A DNA stretch of 7,994 nt, from the NCBI GenBank assembly GCA_051745935.1, contig JBNJEM010000358.1, forward strand, positions 1 through 7,994, read 5' to 3'. This DNA is from JBNJEM01 sp051745935. Its GTDB lineage: Bacteria > Planctomycetota > Planctomycetia > Pirellulales > Pirellulaceae. The position numbers were made by a program, and so were the translations under genes. The notes beneath the pieces were generated by a model, which worked only from the letters and a program-made list of their open reading frames with translations, was not told where the DNA came from and did not search any database. Shown piece after piece: positions 1 to 5,902 of this stretch (positions are counted from its first letter, which is position 1; every line of letters starts with the position of its first letter).

Positions 1-155
1 TCTTCTCCGTGACCCGTGAACGCGTTCGCCAGATCGAATCCAAAGCGGTCCGCAAGCTGCAGCAGCCTTACCGTTCCCGGAGCCTGGCCGGCTTCGTGGA
101 TGGCCTCGACGCCAATTGCGCGGCAGACTCGGCCGGCGGGAACGCGGTTTCATGA
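1..155 (+). CDS. rpoD: RNA polymerase principal sigma factor, C-terminal end (partial)
   Basis: The frame is open from the left edge and ends at a TGA at 153-155, giving 50 residues that start FSVTRERVRQIESKAVRKLQ. This is the recognition helix and end of sigma-70 region 4.2, the part that contacts the -35 box. The motif VTRERVRQIE.KA..KL followed by a PYRSRSLAGFVD-type end is typical of RpoD-class factors rather than ECF or FliA types. After the usual end there is a tail of about 17 small, polar residues (GLDANCAADSAGGNAVS) that I would not expect to be conserved. The 5' part lies outside the window, so group 1 versus a close group 2 paralogue cannot be settled. The gene converges with metF on the other strand; only 7 bp separate the two stops and no clear terminator hairpin fits between them. 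Confidence 0.9.
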   Translation, partial: FSVTRERVRQIESKAVRKLQQPYRSRSLAGFVDGLDANCAADSAGGNAVS

Positions 156-162
156 CGGGCTG

Positions 163-1029
163 TCAGATCTGTTCGGCTGCTTTGAGCACGGCTAGGGTGG
201 CGGGTGATTTATTGAGCACGTAGAAGTGCATCCCGGGCACTCCATGCCGCACCAGATCCCGCACTTGCTTCGCGGCGAACTCGACGCCCACCTGATACTG
301 CCAGTCGGGATCGTCGTACTGGGACAGCCGATCGACGAATTCCTCGGGGAGCGAAGCGCCGCAGAGGGAGGGGACTTTTTGTGCCTGCCGCAGACTGCTT
401 ACCGGCAGGATGCCGGGAATCAAAGGAACTGGGATCCCCGCCGCTTCATACCGTTCACGAAATCGCAGAAACTCCTCGTTGCGGTAAAACAGTTGCGTGA
501 TCACCGCATCCGCGCCGGCGTCGACCTTCCGCTTGAGGTTTTCCAGGTCCGCTTCCGGGCTGGGCGCCTCTTGGTGAGTTTCTGGGTAGCCGCCCACGAA
601 GATGTCGAATTGAGGGAATTCATCCCGGATCAGCGCGACCAGCTCGTTCGCATGCGCGAGTCCATTTTCAGGGGTTCGGAATTCTGTTTCTCCGCGGGGC
701 GGGTCGCCACGTAACGCCCCGATATAATCGACGCCAATTCGGGCCATTTTCTCCAGCTGTTCCCGCAATTGATCGATGCTCGCGCCCACACACGTCAAAT
801 GGGCCGCCACCGGAACCTGAAAGTGCGATTTGATCCGAGAAATGATATCCAGAGCCTTTTCTCGCGTGGAACCGCCAGCGCCGTAGGTACAGGTTACGAA
901 ATCCGGTCTGCACGCCATCAACAGTTCAAGACGCCCGATCACCAGAGACTGACCCTTGGCCGTCTTCGGCGGAAAGAGTTCAAACGAGAGGCCAAATCGT
1001 TCGGAGTCGTATATGGAAGCTAACGACAT
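163..1029 (-). CDS. metF: methylenetetrahydrofolate reductase
   Basis: The product is 288 residues, close to the usual length of bacterial MetF (about 290-300). The enzyme is a cytosolic FAD protein that reduces 5,10-methylene-THF to 5-methyl-THF, the methyl donor for methionine synthesis. Family motifs are in order: SFELFPPKT (residues 15-23, with catalytic Glu17), TYGAGGSTRE (48-57), AAHLTC (75-80), ALRGDPP (105-111, with the flavin-tuning Asp109), VGGYPETHQEAP (145-156), KVDAGADAVITQLFY (168-182, with Gln179), PGILPV (205-210) and HFYVLNKS (268-275). The frame runs open to 1254, but ATG at 1027-1029 is chosen because AGGAAAGG lies 3-10 nt upstream of it and the family begins there; the upstream extension is basic and unlike MetF. 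No metH or other methionine gene is visible nearby. The leader holds two hairpins (see separate entries), so post-transcriptional control is possible but unproven. Confidence 0.97.
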   Translation of the reverse strand: MSLASIYDSERFGLSFELFPPKTAKGQSLVIGRLELLMACRPDFVTCTYGAGGSTREKALDIISRIKSHFQVPVAAHLTCVGASIDQLREQLEKMARIGVDYIGALRGDPPRGETEFRTPENGLAHANELVALIRDEFPQFDIFVGGYPETHQEAPSPEADLENLKRKVDAGADAVITQLFYRNEEFLRFRERYEAAGIPVPLIPGILPVSSLRQAQKVPSLCGASLPEEFVDRLSQYDDPDWQYQVGVEFAAKQVRDLVRHGVPGMHFYVLNKSPATLAVLKAAEQI

Positions 1030-1032
1030 GAA

Positions 1033-1055
1033 AACCTTTCCTGGTCGTTTGACCA
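1033..1055 (-). promoter_or_regulatory. metF Shine-Dalgarno and adjoining small hairpin
   Basis: On the minus strand AGGAAAGG (1040-1033) precedes the metF ATG at a good distance and decides the start. Immediately upstream, TGGTC-AAAC-GACCA (1055-1042) forms a 5-bp hairpin whose 3' arm abuts the ribosome site. It could stack against or modulate ribosome binding; the role is inference. Confidence 0.6.
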
Positions 1056-1087
1056 ATACCTGAAGGCTCACGAGACGTTCATCAACG

Positions 1088-1111
1088 CCGCCGCTTCCAG
1101 CGGGAAGGCGG
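1088..1111 (-). other. GC-rich hairpin in the metF leader
   Basis: CCGCC (1088-1092) and TTCC (1095-1098) pair with GGAA (1103-1106) and GGCGG (1107-1111), giving 9 bp with a 2-nt bulge and a 4-nt loop. It lies about 60 nt upstream of the metF start. No U-tract follows on the minus strand, so it is not a classical terminator. I do not recognise a SAM, SAH or other known riboswitch consensus around it. Confidence 0.35.
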
Positions 1112-1424
1112 CCCGCCGGGGTGGCGCGATACGAAACTCCATGACTGGCGTGGACCCTTTTTGTCCTGTTTTTCTTCCTCGGACTCGAGCTTCGAACGGC
1201 CCGCTGGCTCCCGAACGAGCGTCTCACGGAGAATAGGGTAGCATCAGATTGCAATAGCCAACGTGGCTGCTCTACAAACGCCCCTGCAACAGGTCAAAGC
1301 TCGAGAGATTGCTGAATAGTCCCCGGAGGAGCCGCGAACCAATCGGTTCCAGCCCGCGGGCGGCTCGTTTTCAATCGTGCTGCTCGCGGAACAAAATGGG
1401 ATGAAACACTTTAGCCGTCTGAAG

Positions 1425-1430
1425 TAGAAT
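1425..1430 (+). promoter_or_regulatory. possible -10 element TAGAAT
   Basis: The hexamer TAGAAT, followed by CCTA, matches the -10 consensus at 5 of 6 positions and repeats the box upstream of the GlmU-like gene (also TAGAATCCT). The -35 position (TGAAAC, 17-bp spacer) is weak. No protein gene lies downstream on this strand, so if active it would drive a non-coding RNA across the 1504-1568 stem. Confidence 0.25.
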
Positions 1431-1503
1431 CCTAGCTTCGTGATCACAAATCGCTTATGACGTACCCCGTTTAACCGCAAGGCCAGAGTCCGCTCGCCCG
1501 GGC

Positions 1504-1568
1504 GTTGGACCGGCAGGGATCATGACAGCGGACGGCGGCCTGCGCGCTCCACAGGGCCGTTGTCCAAC
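1504..1568. other. long stem-loop, possible structured RNA
   Basis: GTTGGACCGGC (1504-1514) pairs with GCCG plus GTCCAAC (1556-1559 and 1562-1568), giving 11 bp with a 2-nt bulge. A further AGCG/CGCT pairing (1527-1530 with 1545-1548) is possible inside. It sits in a gene-free gap about 75 bp after a -10-like box. It does not match 6S, SRP, RNase P or tmRNA hallmarks that I know. It may simply be a palindromic repeat. Confidence 0.3.
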
Positions 1569-1775
1569 CCTCATTGCCTGGAAGAGCCTTACTTCAGTTC
1601 GCCAAAAAGTTACAATGCGATGAAACACAGTCACCGCGCAGCGGCCACTTTTGTGTCAGCTCACCACGCGGGGCTGCCCCTCATGGTATCAGCCATGGCG
1701 TGAGTTTCCAAGGTGTCCGCGCCCGAATTGGCCCCGGGGAGCCGGTCTGCCAGGAGGGCAAGTCGTGGGCCAGGG

Positions 1776-3032
1776 CTAGTCAAAGCTAAAATGGTTTCCT
1801 CCCACCTGCCCCTGGTCGCACGTTAAGCGGTGCATGCTGCGGATCAATTGTTCGTCGCAATCGCGTTGAATGACTTGGCGGCGCGCGAACATGCGACGTT
1901 GCGAGGTGATCATGACCTCGAGGGGCATTTCGGTCACTTGTCCGAACAGCCGGGCATAGTTGACGAAACTCGGGACATTCGTGGTGACGAAACCGTACAG
2001 CATGCTGCAGACCCCGATGACCTTTCCCGTGAAAATACCCGTGTTAATGGCGGTTTTCGTGTAGTCCCCCATGATACACCCCAAGAATTGCATGCCCGTG
2101 GAAACCCTGCGGCCCTCGTATTCCATATTGATTTTGCCATAGGTGTTTTTCAAATCACTGTTGCATGTCCCGGCGCCCAGATTGATCCAACTGCCCAGAG
2201 CACTGTGTCCCAGGAAGCCATGGTGTTGTTTGTTGGTGTAGGCCTCGATGACGGAGCCTTCGATTTCCCCTCCAATTTTCGCCGTGTGGGCAATGCAGGT
2301 CGCGTCCTTGATCGCGGCGTGCTCGATCACGCGGGCGCGAGCTCCGATGTGAATCGGGCCCCGTAAGAACGCGTGGGGCGCGATACGGACGCGGTTTTCC
2401 AGTACAATCGGTCCCTCCCGCGTGTCCGTGGCCACGTGCTCCCCAACTTTCGTCTGTTCCGCCGCGAATACCCCGTCGGCGATCTCTTGGTACGGACCCT
2501 TTCTCAGCCGATACTCGAGGTTATGGTTGAGCGTTTCCTGGTTGTAGTAAACCACGTGATGCGGATACTCCAGCAGGGGAAGGTCCGCCGAAAGGGGCGG
2601 TAGATCGCCGAGGCCACACTGATTGAAATATCGCTCCAAGGAACCAACATGAAGATTCTCGGGGACGGGAGGTTGGTTCGGGGGGAAAACGACCGCGGCC
2701 ACGCTGGATCCCACGCGGGCCACCCCTGGTTGAGCCCGATCGCGTACTTCGCGCAGCGCCTTATACGTGGCTCGCGATGGCACCAGACGGGCGTTAATCC
2801 ACATCGTCGGTTCAGACAGGGGCACGCCGCGGCCCAGCGGCTCCAGGCCCGGATAGTCCGCCGTTTGAAGATCATGAAGATAGTCGCGAATCACCGATCG
2901 CGGGGCGGGCGCGAGCTTCTCGATCCAATCAATGAGCCGAAAGCTGCCACAGAGCAGCGAGTACGCCGGCCGCCCCAGCGTTAGAGGGAATAGCCGCGGG
3001 ACGAATTCGTCTTCAAAAACGATAAGCTGCAT
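1776..3032 (-). CDS. GlmU-type sugar nucleotidyltransferase / hexapeptide acyltransferase
   Basis: The product is 418 residues. It matches the alternative GlmU family found in Bacteroidota and Planctomycetota (the TIGR03991 type), expected to make UDP-N-acetylglucosamine from glucosamine-1-phosphate for envelope polymers. The N-terminal part (about 1-175) begins MQLIVFEDEFVPRLFPLTLG and lacks the GxGTRM loop of classical GlmU, as in that family. A left-handed beta-helix follows (about 205-345) with hexapeptide turns such as GPIHIGARARV. It carries HHGFLGHSALGSWINLGAGT (270-289), equivalent to the acetyltransferase His and acetyl-CoA region of E. coli GlmU, and then NSDLKNTYGK. The C-terminal 60 residues are helical and basic. 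ATG at 3030-3032 is preferred over the in-frame TTG at 3051-3053 because the family starts at MQLI and a -10 box ends 29 nt upstream. Shine-Dalgarno is weak. Exact substrate is unproven; a related sugar-1-phosphate is possible. Confidence 0.88.
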   Translation of the reverse strand: MQLIVFEDEFVPRLFPLTLGRPAYSLLCGSFRLIDWIEKLAPAPRSVIRDYLHDLQTADYPGLEPLGRGVPLSEPTMWINARLVPSRATYKALREVRDRAQPGVARVGSSVAAVVFPPNQPPVPENLHVGSLERYFNQCGLGDLPPLSADLPLLEYPHHVVYYNQETLNHNLEYRLRKGPYQEIADGVFAAEQTKVGEHVATDTREGPIVLENRVRIAPHAFLRGPIHIGARARVIEHAAIKDATCIAHTAKIGGEIEGSVIEAYTNKQHHGFLGHSALGSWINLGAGTCNSDLKNTYGKINMEYEGRRVSTGMQFLGCIMGDYTKTAINTGIFTGKVIGVCSMLYGFVTTNVPSFVNYARLFGQVTEMPLEVMITSQRRMFARRQVIQRDCDEQLIRSMHRLTCDQGQVGGNHFSFD

Positions 3033-3060
3033 GGTCGTAGCGAGTCTCGGCAATTACAGG

Positions 3061-3066
3061 ATTCTA
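3061..3066 (-). promoter_or_regulatory. probable -10 element of the GlmU-like gene
   Basis: On the minus strand TAGAAT (3066-3061) is followed by CCTG. It would place the transcription start near 3054, leaving a leader of about 22 nt before the ATG at 3032. The -35 region (GATGAA with a 17-bp spacer) is poor. This spacing also argues against the TTG start at 3053. Confidence 0.4.
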
Positions 3067-3092
3067 GTCTCTCGAGCCATTGTTCATCGCGG

Positions 3093-3377
3093 TCACCGGG
3101 GCCACCCTCGGGTGAGGAAAAACTCCAAGTCAGTGCACTCTATTCTGTTGCACCTTGCGGGTGTTGAACCAAGGACGAAAGGGACCGAAACAACCAAAGG
3201 GAACACCGTAGGCGCGGCGCATTTCTCATCCGGGCGCCAGAACGAAACGGTTTCCCAGTCCCGTCGAATAAGCCGATCGGTACCGTTGGATGCTGTAACG
3301 GTTTCCACGGTTTGTAGTGTTGTTCGATCACAACCAACGAAGAACGCGATCAACGACAATGAAATGGCGATTCTCAT
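3093..3377 (-). CDS. possible small lipoprotein, unrecognised
   Basis: This 94-residue frame begins MRIAISLSLIAFFVGCDRTT: a positive residue, a hydrophobic core and a lipobox-like FVGC with Cys16, which reads as a type II lipoprotein signal peptide. Asp follows the Cys, a feature that retains lipoproteins in the inner membrane in E. coli; whether this holds here is unknown. The rest has no domain I recognise, and its final third (PLVVSVPFVLG and a Cys-containing end) is not strongly protein-like. The frame stays open further upstream to 3557 and an alternative ATG lies at 3395. Neither start has a Shine-Dalgarno site. It ends 60 bp before the GlmU-like start, on the same strand, but that gene seems to have its own -10 box. 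The signal peptide could be a chance hydrophobic run. Confidence 0.38.
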   Translation of the reverse strand: MRIAISLSLIAFFVGCDRTTLQTVETVTASNGTDRLIRRDWETVSFWRPDEKCAAPTVFPLVVSVPFVLGSTPARCNRIECTDLEFFLTRGWPR

Positions 3378-3682
3378 GGAGGCTATCACCGACATTCGGG
3401 GTTGTTTAGCGACAGAACATCGAATCAACCGTACCACGCAACAGACCTCTAACAAGGACACATTGCCTCGGAACGTGTTCCGGAAACCAACTGGCCGATT
3501 TCGACAACTCGCGGCCGCATCTCCCAATGTCAATCTCCTAATGTCAGCCTGGAGCAAGATGGGCCAAATCCCCTGCTCCCGTTTTTTTCCGCCTGGTTCT
3601 CGCCGCAGTCACCTAACTGATCTGTCTTCCGGCCCCCCCCTTGTTGCCAGGCCAGTTCGGTTGCCCCACCGCCAAAGGCATC
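3378..3682. other. gap between the possible lipoprotein and the TM2 gene
   Basis: I see no gene with recognisable features here. On the plus strand there is a T7 run (near 3580) and a C8 run (near 3632). The minus-strand frame that continues from the lipoprotein candidate up to 3557 has no signal or motif. No convincing terminator follows the TM2 stop at 3683. Confidence 0.5.
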
Positions 3683-3952
3683 CTATTTCTTCATGAAGAC
3701 GAACTCGAGTGATTCAGGCTCTCGCGCATTGTACTTCGCGTCGAATTCCTCGTCGGACATAACCAATAATAGGATCCCTTCCACGAGCCCCACGATTGCT
3801 CCCAATCCAACGCAACAGCTCAAAACCAGCACAATGATTCCCGCCGTGATGGATCCGAGATAGAAGTGGTGGACGCCGAGCCCACCGAGCACGATTCCAA
3901 GCACGCCCGCGGTGACTTTGTTCTTTCCACGTCCTGGTGTCTCGGTTGACAT
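3683..3952 (-). CDS. TM2 domain-containing membrane protein
   Basis: The product is 89 residues. A short charged N-terminus (MSTETPGRGKNKVTAG) leads into a first hydrophobic segment with the TM2 signature GGLGVHHFYLGS (residues 23-34). A second hydrophobic segment (about 36-66) follows, then LVEGILLLVMSDEEFDAKYN (56-75), the usual TM2 ending. TM2 proteins are small two-helix inner-membrane proteins, often fused or neighbouring other domains; no biochemical activity is established for most. GGGGAAAGAG lies just upstream of ATG 3952-3950 and supports that start. The short tail ends FVFMKK. The gene stands alone, with non-coding sequence on both sides, and the nested-stem element at 4002-4114 would be in its leader if transcription begins upstream of it. 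Confidence 0.92.
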   Translation of the reverse strand: MSTETPGRGKNKVTAGVLGIVLGGLGVHHFYLGSITAGIIVLVLSCCVGLGAIVGLVEGILLLVMSDEEFDAKYNAREPESLEFVFMKK

Positions 3953-4001
3953 GTCGCTCTTTCCCCCATGTGTCGCTTGTGATTTACGCTACAAGACTCA
4001 C

Positions 4002-4114
4002 GCTTTGTCACGGCTTAATCTTGACGTTGGGAGTACGGGCTCCGCGATTACAACCTTGGCGAGTAGGCGAAAGCCCACGAGCCGAGCCTCCCGAATTCCT
4101 AGCCGTGACAAAGC
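4002..4114. ncRNA. candidate structured element closed by a 14-bp perfect inverted repeat
   Basis: GCTTTGTCACGGCT (4002-4015) and AGCCGTGACAAAGC (4101-4114) are perfect reverse complements. Inside them GGGAG (4029-4033) pairs with CTCCC (4088-4092). CTTGGC (4055-4060) pairs with GCCGAG (4081-4086) with one wobble on the plus strand. GTAGGC (4063-4068) pairs with GCCCAC (4073-4078) around a GAAA loop, with one A-C mismatch that becomes a G-U pair on the minus strand. Read on the plus strand, the last two stems are joined by GA/GA, which can form tandem sheared G-A pairs. GNRA loop and tandem GA favour plus-strand RNA; the rescued G-U pair favours minus. On the minus strand it would lie about 50 nt upstream of the TM2 start, as a leader. 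No flanking target duplication is seen, so a MITE is less likely. I do not recognise a known RNA family. Confidence 0.45.
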
Positions 4115-4545
4115 AGAAGACATTAGTGAAGTAGTCAAACACGAACGCGCGGACGTCCATGCCTGGTGATCGTCTCCCAAACATCCGGCAGTGGCGTAAA
4201 AGGCACGCTGCTTCCACCGGCACCCCGCTCGCCTATGAGTATGAAGGGGCCACAAACGGCCGTCAAGTTGGCAACACGAACTTTACGCACTCCCGTGGCC
4301 GGCCGCCCCGGCTCGCTCGCTCGTCGTTTCCGGCACCCAACCGCCACCGGAGACGACAGGGACCTGGTTTGTGACCTATGCTTTAACAGGGTCCGCGTCA
4401 TGAGAGCCACGATCACGGTCAGGGGAACGCCCTGGCTTCCCGACAACCGGAATAATTGATCGTAACCGTTCACGGGCAAGAGACTGGTATCCGTGGACGT
4501 TCGCACTTCCGTTCCACGTCGTGAAGGAAGGCTGTCAAGGTACAA

Positions 4546-4570
4546 ATGCCACGGGCTTGTTTCGTGGCAT
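4546..4570. repeat. REP-like hairpin, family A copy 1
   Basis: ATGCCACG (4546-4553) and CGTGGCAT (4563-4570) form a perfect 8-bp stem around a 9-nt loop GGCTTGTTT. The core matches the hairpin at 7414-7434 in 17 of 21 positions. Two of the four differences are the two sides of one stem pair (C-G here, G-C there), so pairing is preserved. It lies in a gene-free gap. Confidence 0.6.
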
Positions 4571-4638
4571 CCAGGCGGGCTCTTGTGTCCAGGCCGTGTA
4601 GGGGCACCCGTGAACGGCTACAATTGATCTCATTGAAG

Positions 4639-4651
4639 TGAATCCGATTCA
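4639..4651. promoter_or_regulatory. small symmetric site, possible operator
   Basis: TGAAT-CCG-ATTCA is a perfect 5+3+5 palindrome lying about 136 bp upstream of the cyclase start. It has the shape of a dimeric regulator site, but a palindrome of this size can arise by chance. Confidence 0.2.
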
Positions 4652-4709
4652 TTAAGGCAAAGGCACGGAAACGGCATGCCCGTGGCCGAACGCGTGAGAG
4701 TTCGGTCGT

Positions 4710-4730
4710 CAGAAGTCCGTACGACTTCTG
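4710..4730. repeat. perfect hairpin CAGAAGTC-N5-GACTTCTG upstream of the cyclase
   Basis: CAGAAGTC (4710-4717) and GACTTCTG (4723-4730) are perfect reverse complements around CGTAC. The site is 56 bp upstream of the preferred cyclase ATG. It is immediately followed by TGCTACACG, which could be a poor extended -10. It may be a REP-type palindrome or an operator. Its presence inside the longer alternative reading frame (from 4676) argues that this stretch is not coding. Confidence 0.5.
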
Positions 4731-4786
4731 CTACACGGCGCGGGGGCATTTCCATTGTCCGTTTGCCAACCCCTTCGTGTCAGCTG

Positions 4787-5902
4787 ATGTTCGATTTCCT
4801 TGGACAGTTTTCCGCTTTCTTTGCAAACGGCGTGCTGGCCGCCGCGCTCATTGGAGCGGGGATTATCCTCGGTTGGGCCCTGGCACGGACGCGTGTCTCG
4901 AAAGGCAACTCCGGCCACAATGACGTCGAAAGCGTGTTGGAAACGCTTACTCAGCTTCTTGACTGGACCCGCCATGTGGCGGAAGACATGAGCGAGTATC
5001 GAGCCGTCCTTTCAGGCGTGTCGACCCTGTTTCGCAACAATGACGAGCCGCTGGACGACCAGAAACGGATGGCAACCGTCGGCCTTCTGTCTCAACTCGT
5101 GGAGGCCAACGAGCAGTTGCAGAATCGCTTGAACCAAGCCGAGTTGATGCTACAAGAGCAGGCGGGCGACATCTCGACGTATATGTCCGAGGCTCGCACC
5201 GACCCACTCACCGGCTTGCCCAATCGCCGGGCGTTGGATGAAAGTCTCTCACAGCGGTTGTGCGAATGGACGCGACATGGACGCCCCTTGTCGGTGCTCA
5301 TGATCGACATTGACCATTTCAAGACGTTTAACGATACCTACGGCCATCAAGTAGGGGACGCCGTGCTGAAACAGGTGGCCGAGCTGTTAAAGAAAGCCGT
5401 TCGCGAATCGGACATCGTCGGACGCTTTGGTGGCGAGGAGATGGTGGTCATCTTACCTGGTACCGAGGTGCGGGAAGCCCGTGCAACCGCGGTGCGAATC
5501 CGCCGTGAGGTGGTCGAAACACCCTTTATCAACGGCGGGCAACCGTTGCATATCACCGTTAGCGTGGGGACCGCTCAATGCCTGGTCGGGGAACTCGCCG
5601 AAGGCTTGATCCGACGCGCCGACGAGGCACTCTACGCAGCCAAGGAAGCGGGCAGAAACCAAGCGTTCTGGCACGACGGCCACTCGGCCCACTGTTTGGA
5701 GCCGGAAGGAGAAGCGGAGCCAGCAGGAGAACACGGGCCTCGTGAAGCTGGCCCTCAAGGCGCCAACAACCCCGTTGCTGCCAATACTGAGCGTTCCGCG
5801 AGCCCATCGAGCTGTGCGGCGGCCTCCTTTGCCCAGGTTTGCGAGGATCTTCGAGAACGATTGGAGGAGGTAACGAACGGTTTCAGCAGAAACATGCCTT
5901 GA
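4787..5902 (+). CDS. membrane-anchored diguanylate cyclase (GGDEF)
   Basis: The 371-residue product makes the second messenger c-di-GMP from two GTP. A transmembrane helix (about 11-33, FFANGVLAAALIGAGIILGW) is followed by a linker, a coiled-coil-like stretch (about 93-135) and a GGDEF domain (about 137-296). The domain opens with DPLTGLPNRRAL (139-150), then MIDIDHFKTFNDTYGHQVGD (172-191, with metal and substrate residues Asp174, Asn182 and Asp191). The active site is RFGGEEM (213-219). The inhibitory I-site RESD (206-209) lies five residues before it, so product feedback is expected. The tail (297-371) is rich in Glu, Gly and Ala and ends in a helix (FAQVCEDLRERLEEVTNGF). No sensor domain is recognised between the helix and the coiled coil. 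ATG 4787 is preferred over ATG 4676 because the upstream part is basic, poorly protein-like and contains the 4710-4730 palindrome. No Shine-Dalgarno is evident at either. Confidence 0.93.
   Translation: MFDFLGQFSAFFANGVLAAALIGAGIILGWALARTRVSKGNSGHNDVESVLETLTQLLDWTRHVAEDMSEYRAVLSGVSTLFRNNDEPLDDQKRMATVGLLSQLVEANEQLQNRLNQAELMLQEQAGDISTYMSEARTDPLTGLPNRRALDESLSQRLCEWTRHGRPLSVLMIDIDHFKTFNDTYGHQVGDAVLKQVAELLKKAVRESDIVGRFGGEEMVVILPGTEVREARATAVRIRREVVETPFINGGQPLHITVSVGTAQCLVGELAEGLIRRADEALYAAKEAGRNQAFWHDGHSAHCLEPEGEAEPAGEHGPREAGPQGANNPVAANTERSASPSSCAAASFAQVCEDLRERLEEVTNGFSRNMP

Larger units (their letters stand above)
1256..1775. other. non-coding gap between metF and the GlmU-like gene
   Basis: No convincing protein gene is visible in either strand; open frames here (for example 1244-1480 minus and 1574-1789 plus) begin at TTG or lack any family feature. 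The gap contains a plus-strand -10-like TAGAAT (1425-1430), a GTGATCAC palindrome (1440-1447), a CGCCCGGGCG palindrome (1497-1506), the long stem-loop at 1504-1568 and a near-perfect direct repeat (1395-1409 and 1614-1628). A second -10-like TACAAT lies at 1611-1616. I see no clear terminator for the GlmU-like gene that ends at 1776. Confidence 0.6.
4115..4675. other. largely non-coding gap before the cyclase gene
   Basis: The longest open frame (4135-4545, minus, 136 codons from a TTG) has one short hydrophobic run (VPLTVIVALMT), no Shine-Dalgarno site and no family motif, so I do not call it. The gap holds the hairpin at 4546-4570, a GGCCGGCC palindrome near 4300, a weak bulged stem GGACCTG/CAGGGTCC (about 4360-4396) and the small symmetric site at 4639-4651. 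Confidence 0.5.

Noticed and set aside
1030..1254. N-terminal extension of metF in the same frame (75 more codons)
   Set aside because: It is basic and unlike MetF; the ATG at 1029 has a strong Shine-Dalgarno and matches the family start.
1730..1775. CCCCGGGG palindrome after the GlmU-like stop as a terminator
   Set aside because: The palindrome has no loop and no T-tract follows on the minus strand.
2932..3696. 254-codon plus-strand frame
   Set aside because: It overlaps the start of the GlmU-like gene and the TM2 gene on the other strand, is rich in Arg/Ser/Thr and has no domain or signal.
4002..4114. Reading the 14-bp inverted repeat as terminal repeats of an insertion element
   Set aside because: No flanking target duplication and no transposase remnant; nested internal pairing fits a folded RNA better. 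Not fully excluded.
4135..4545. 136-codon minus-strand frame with a short hydrophobic run
   Set aside because: TTG start, no ribosome site, no recognisable motif. Kept only as a mention in the gap entry.
4676..4786. Upstream start (37 extra codons) for the cyclase
   Set aside because: The extension is Arg/Ser/Thr-rich, covers a perfect palindrome and would put a basic segment before the membrane helix. The ATG at 4787 leads directly into the helix. Not excluded completely, since neither start has a ribosome site.
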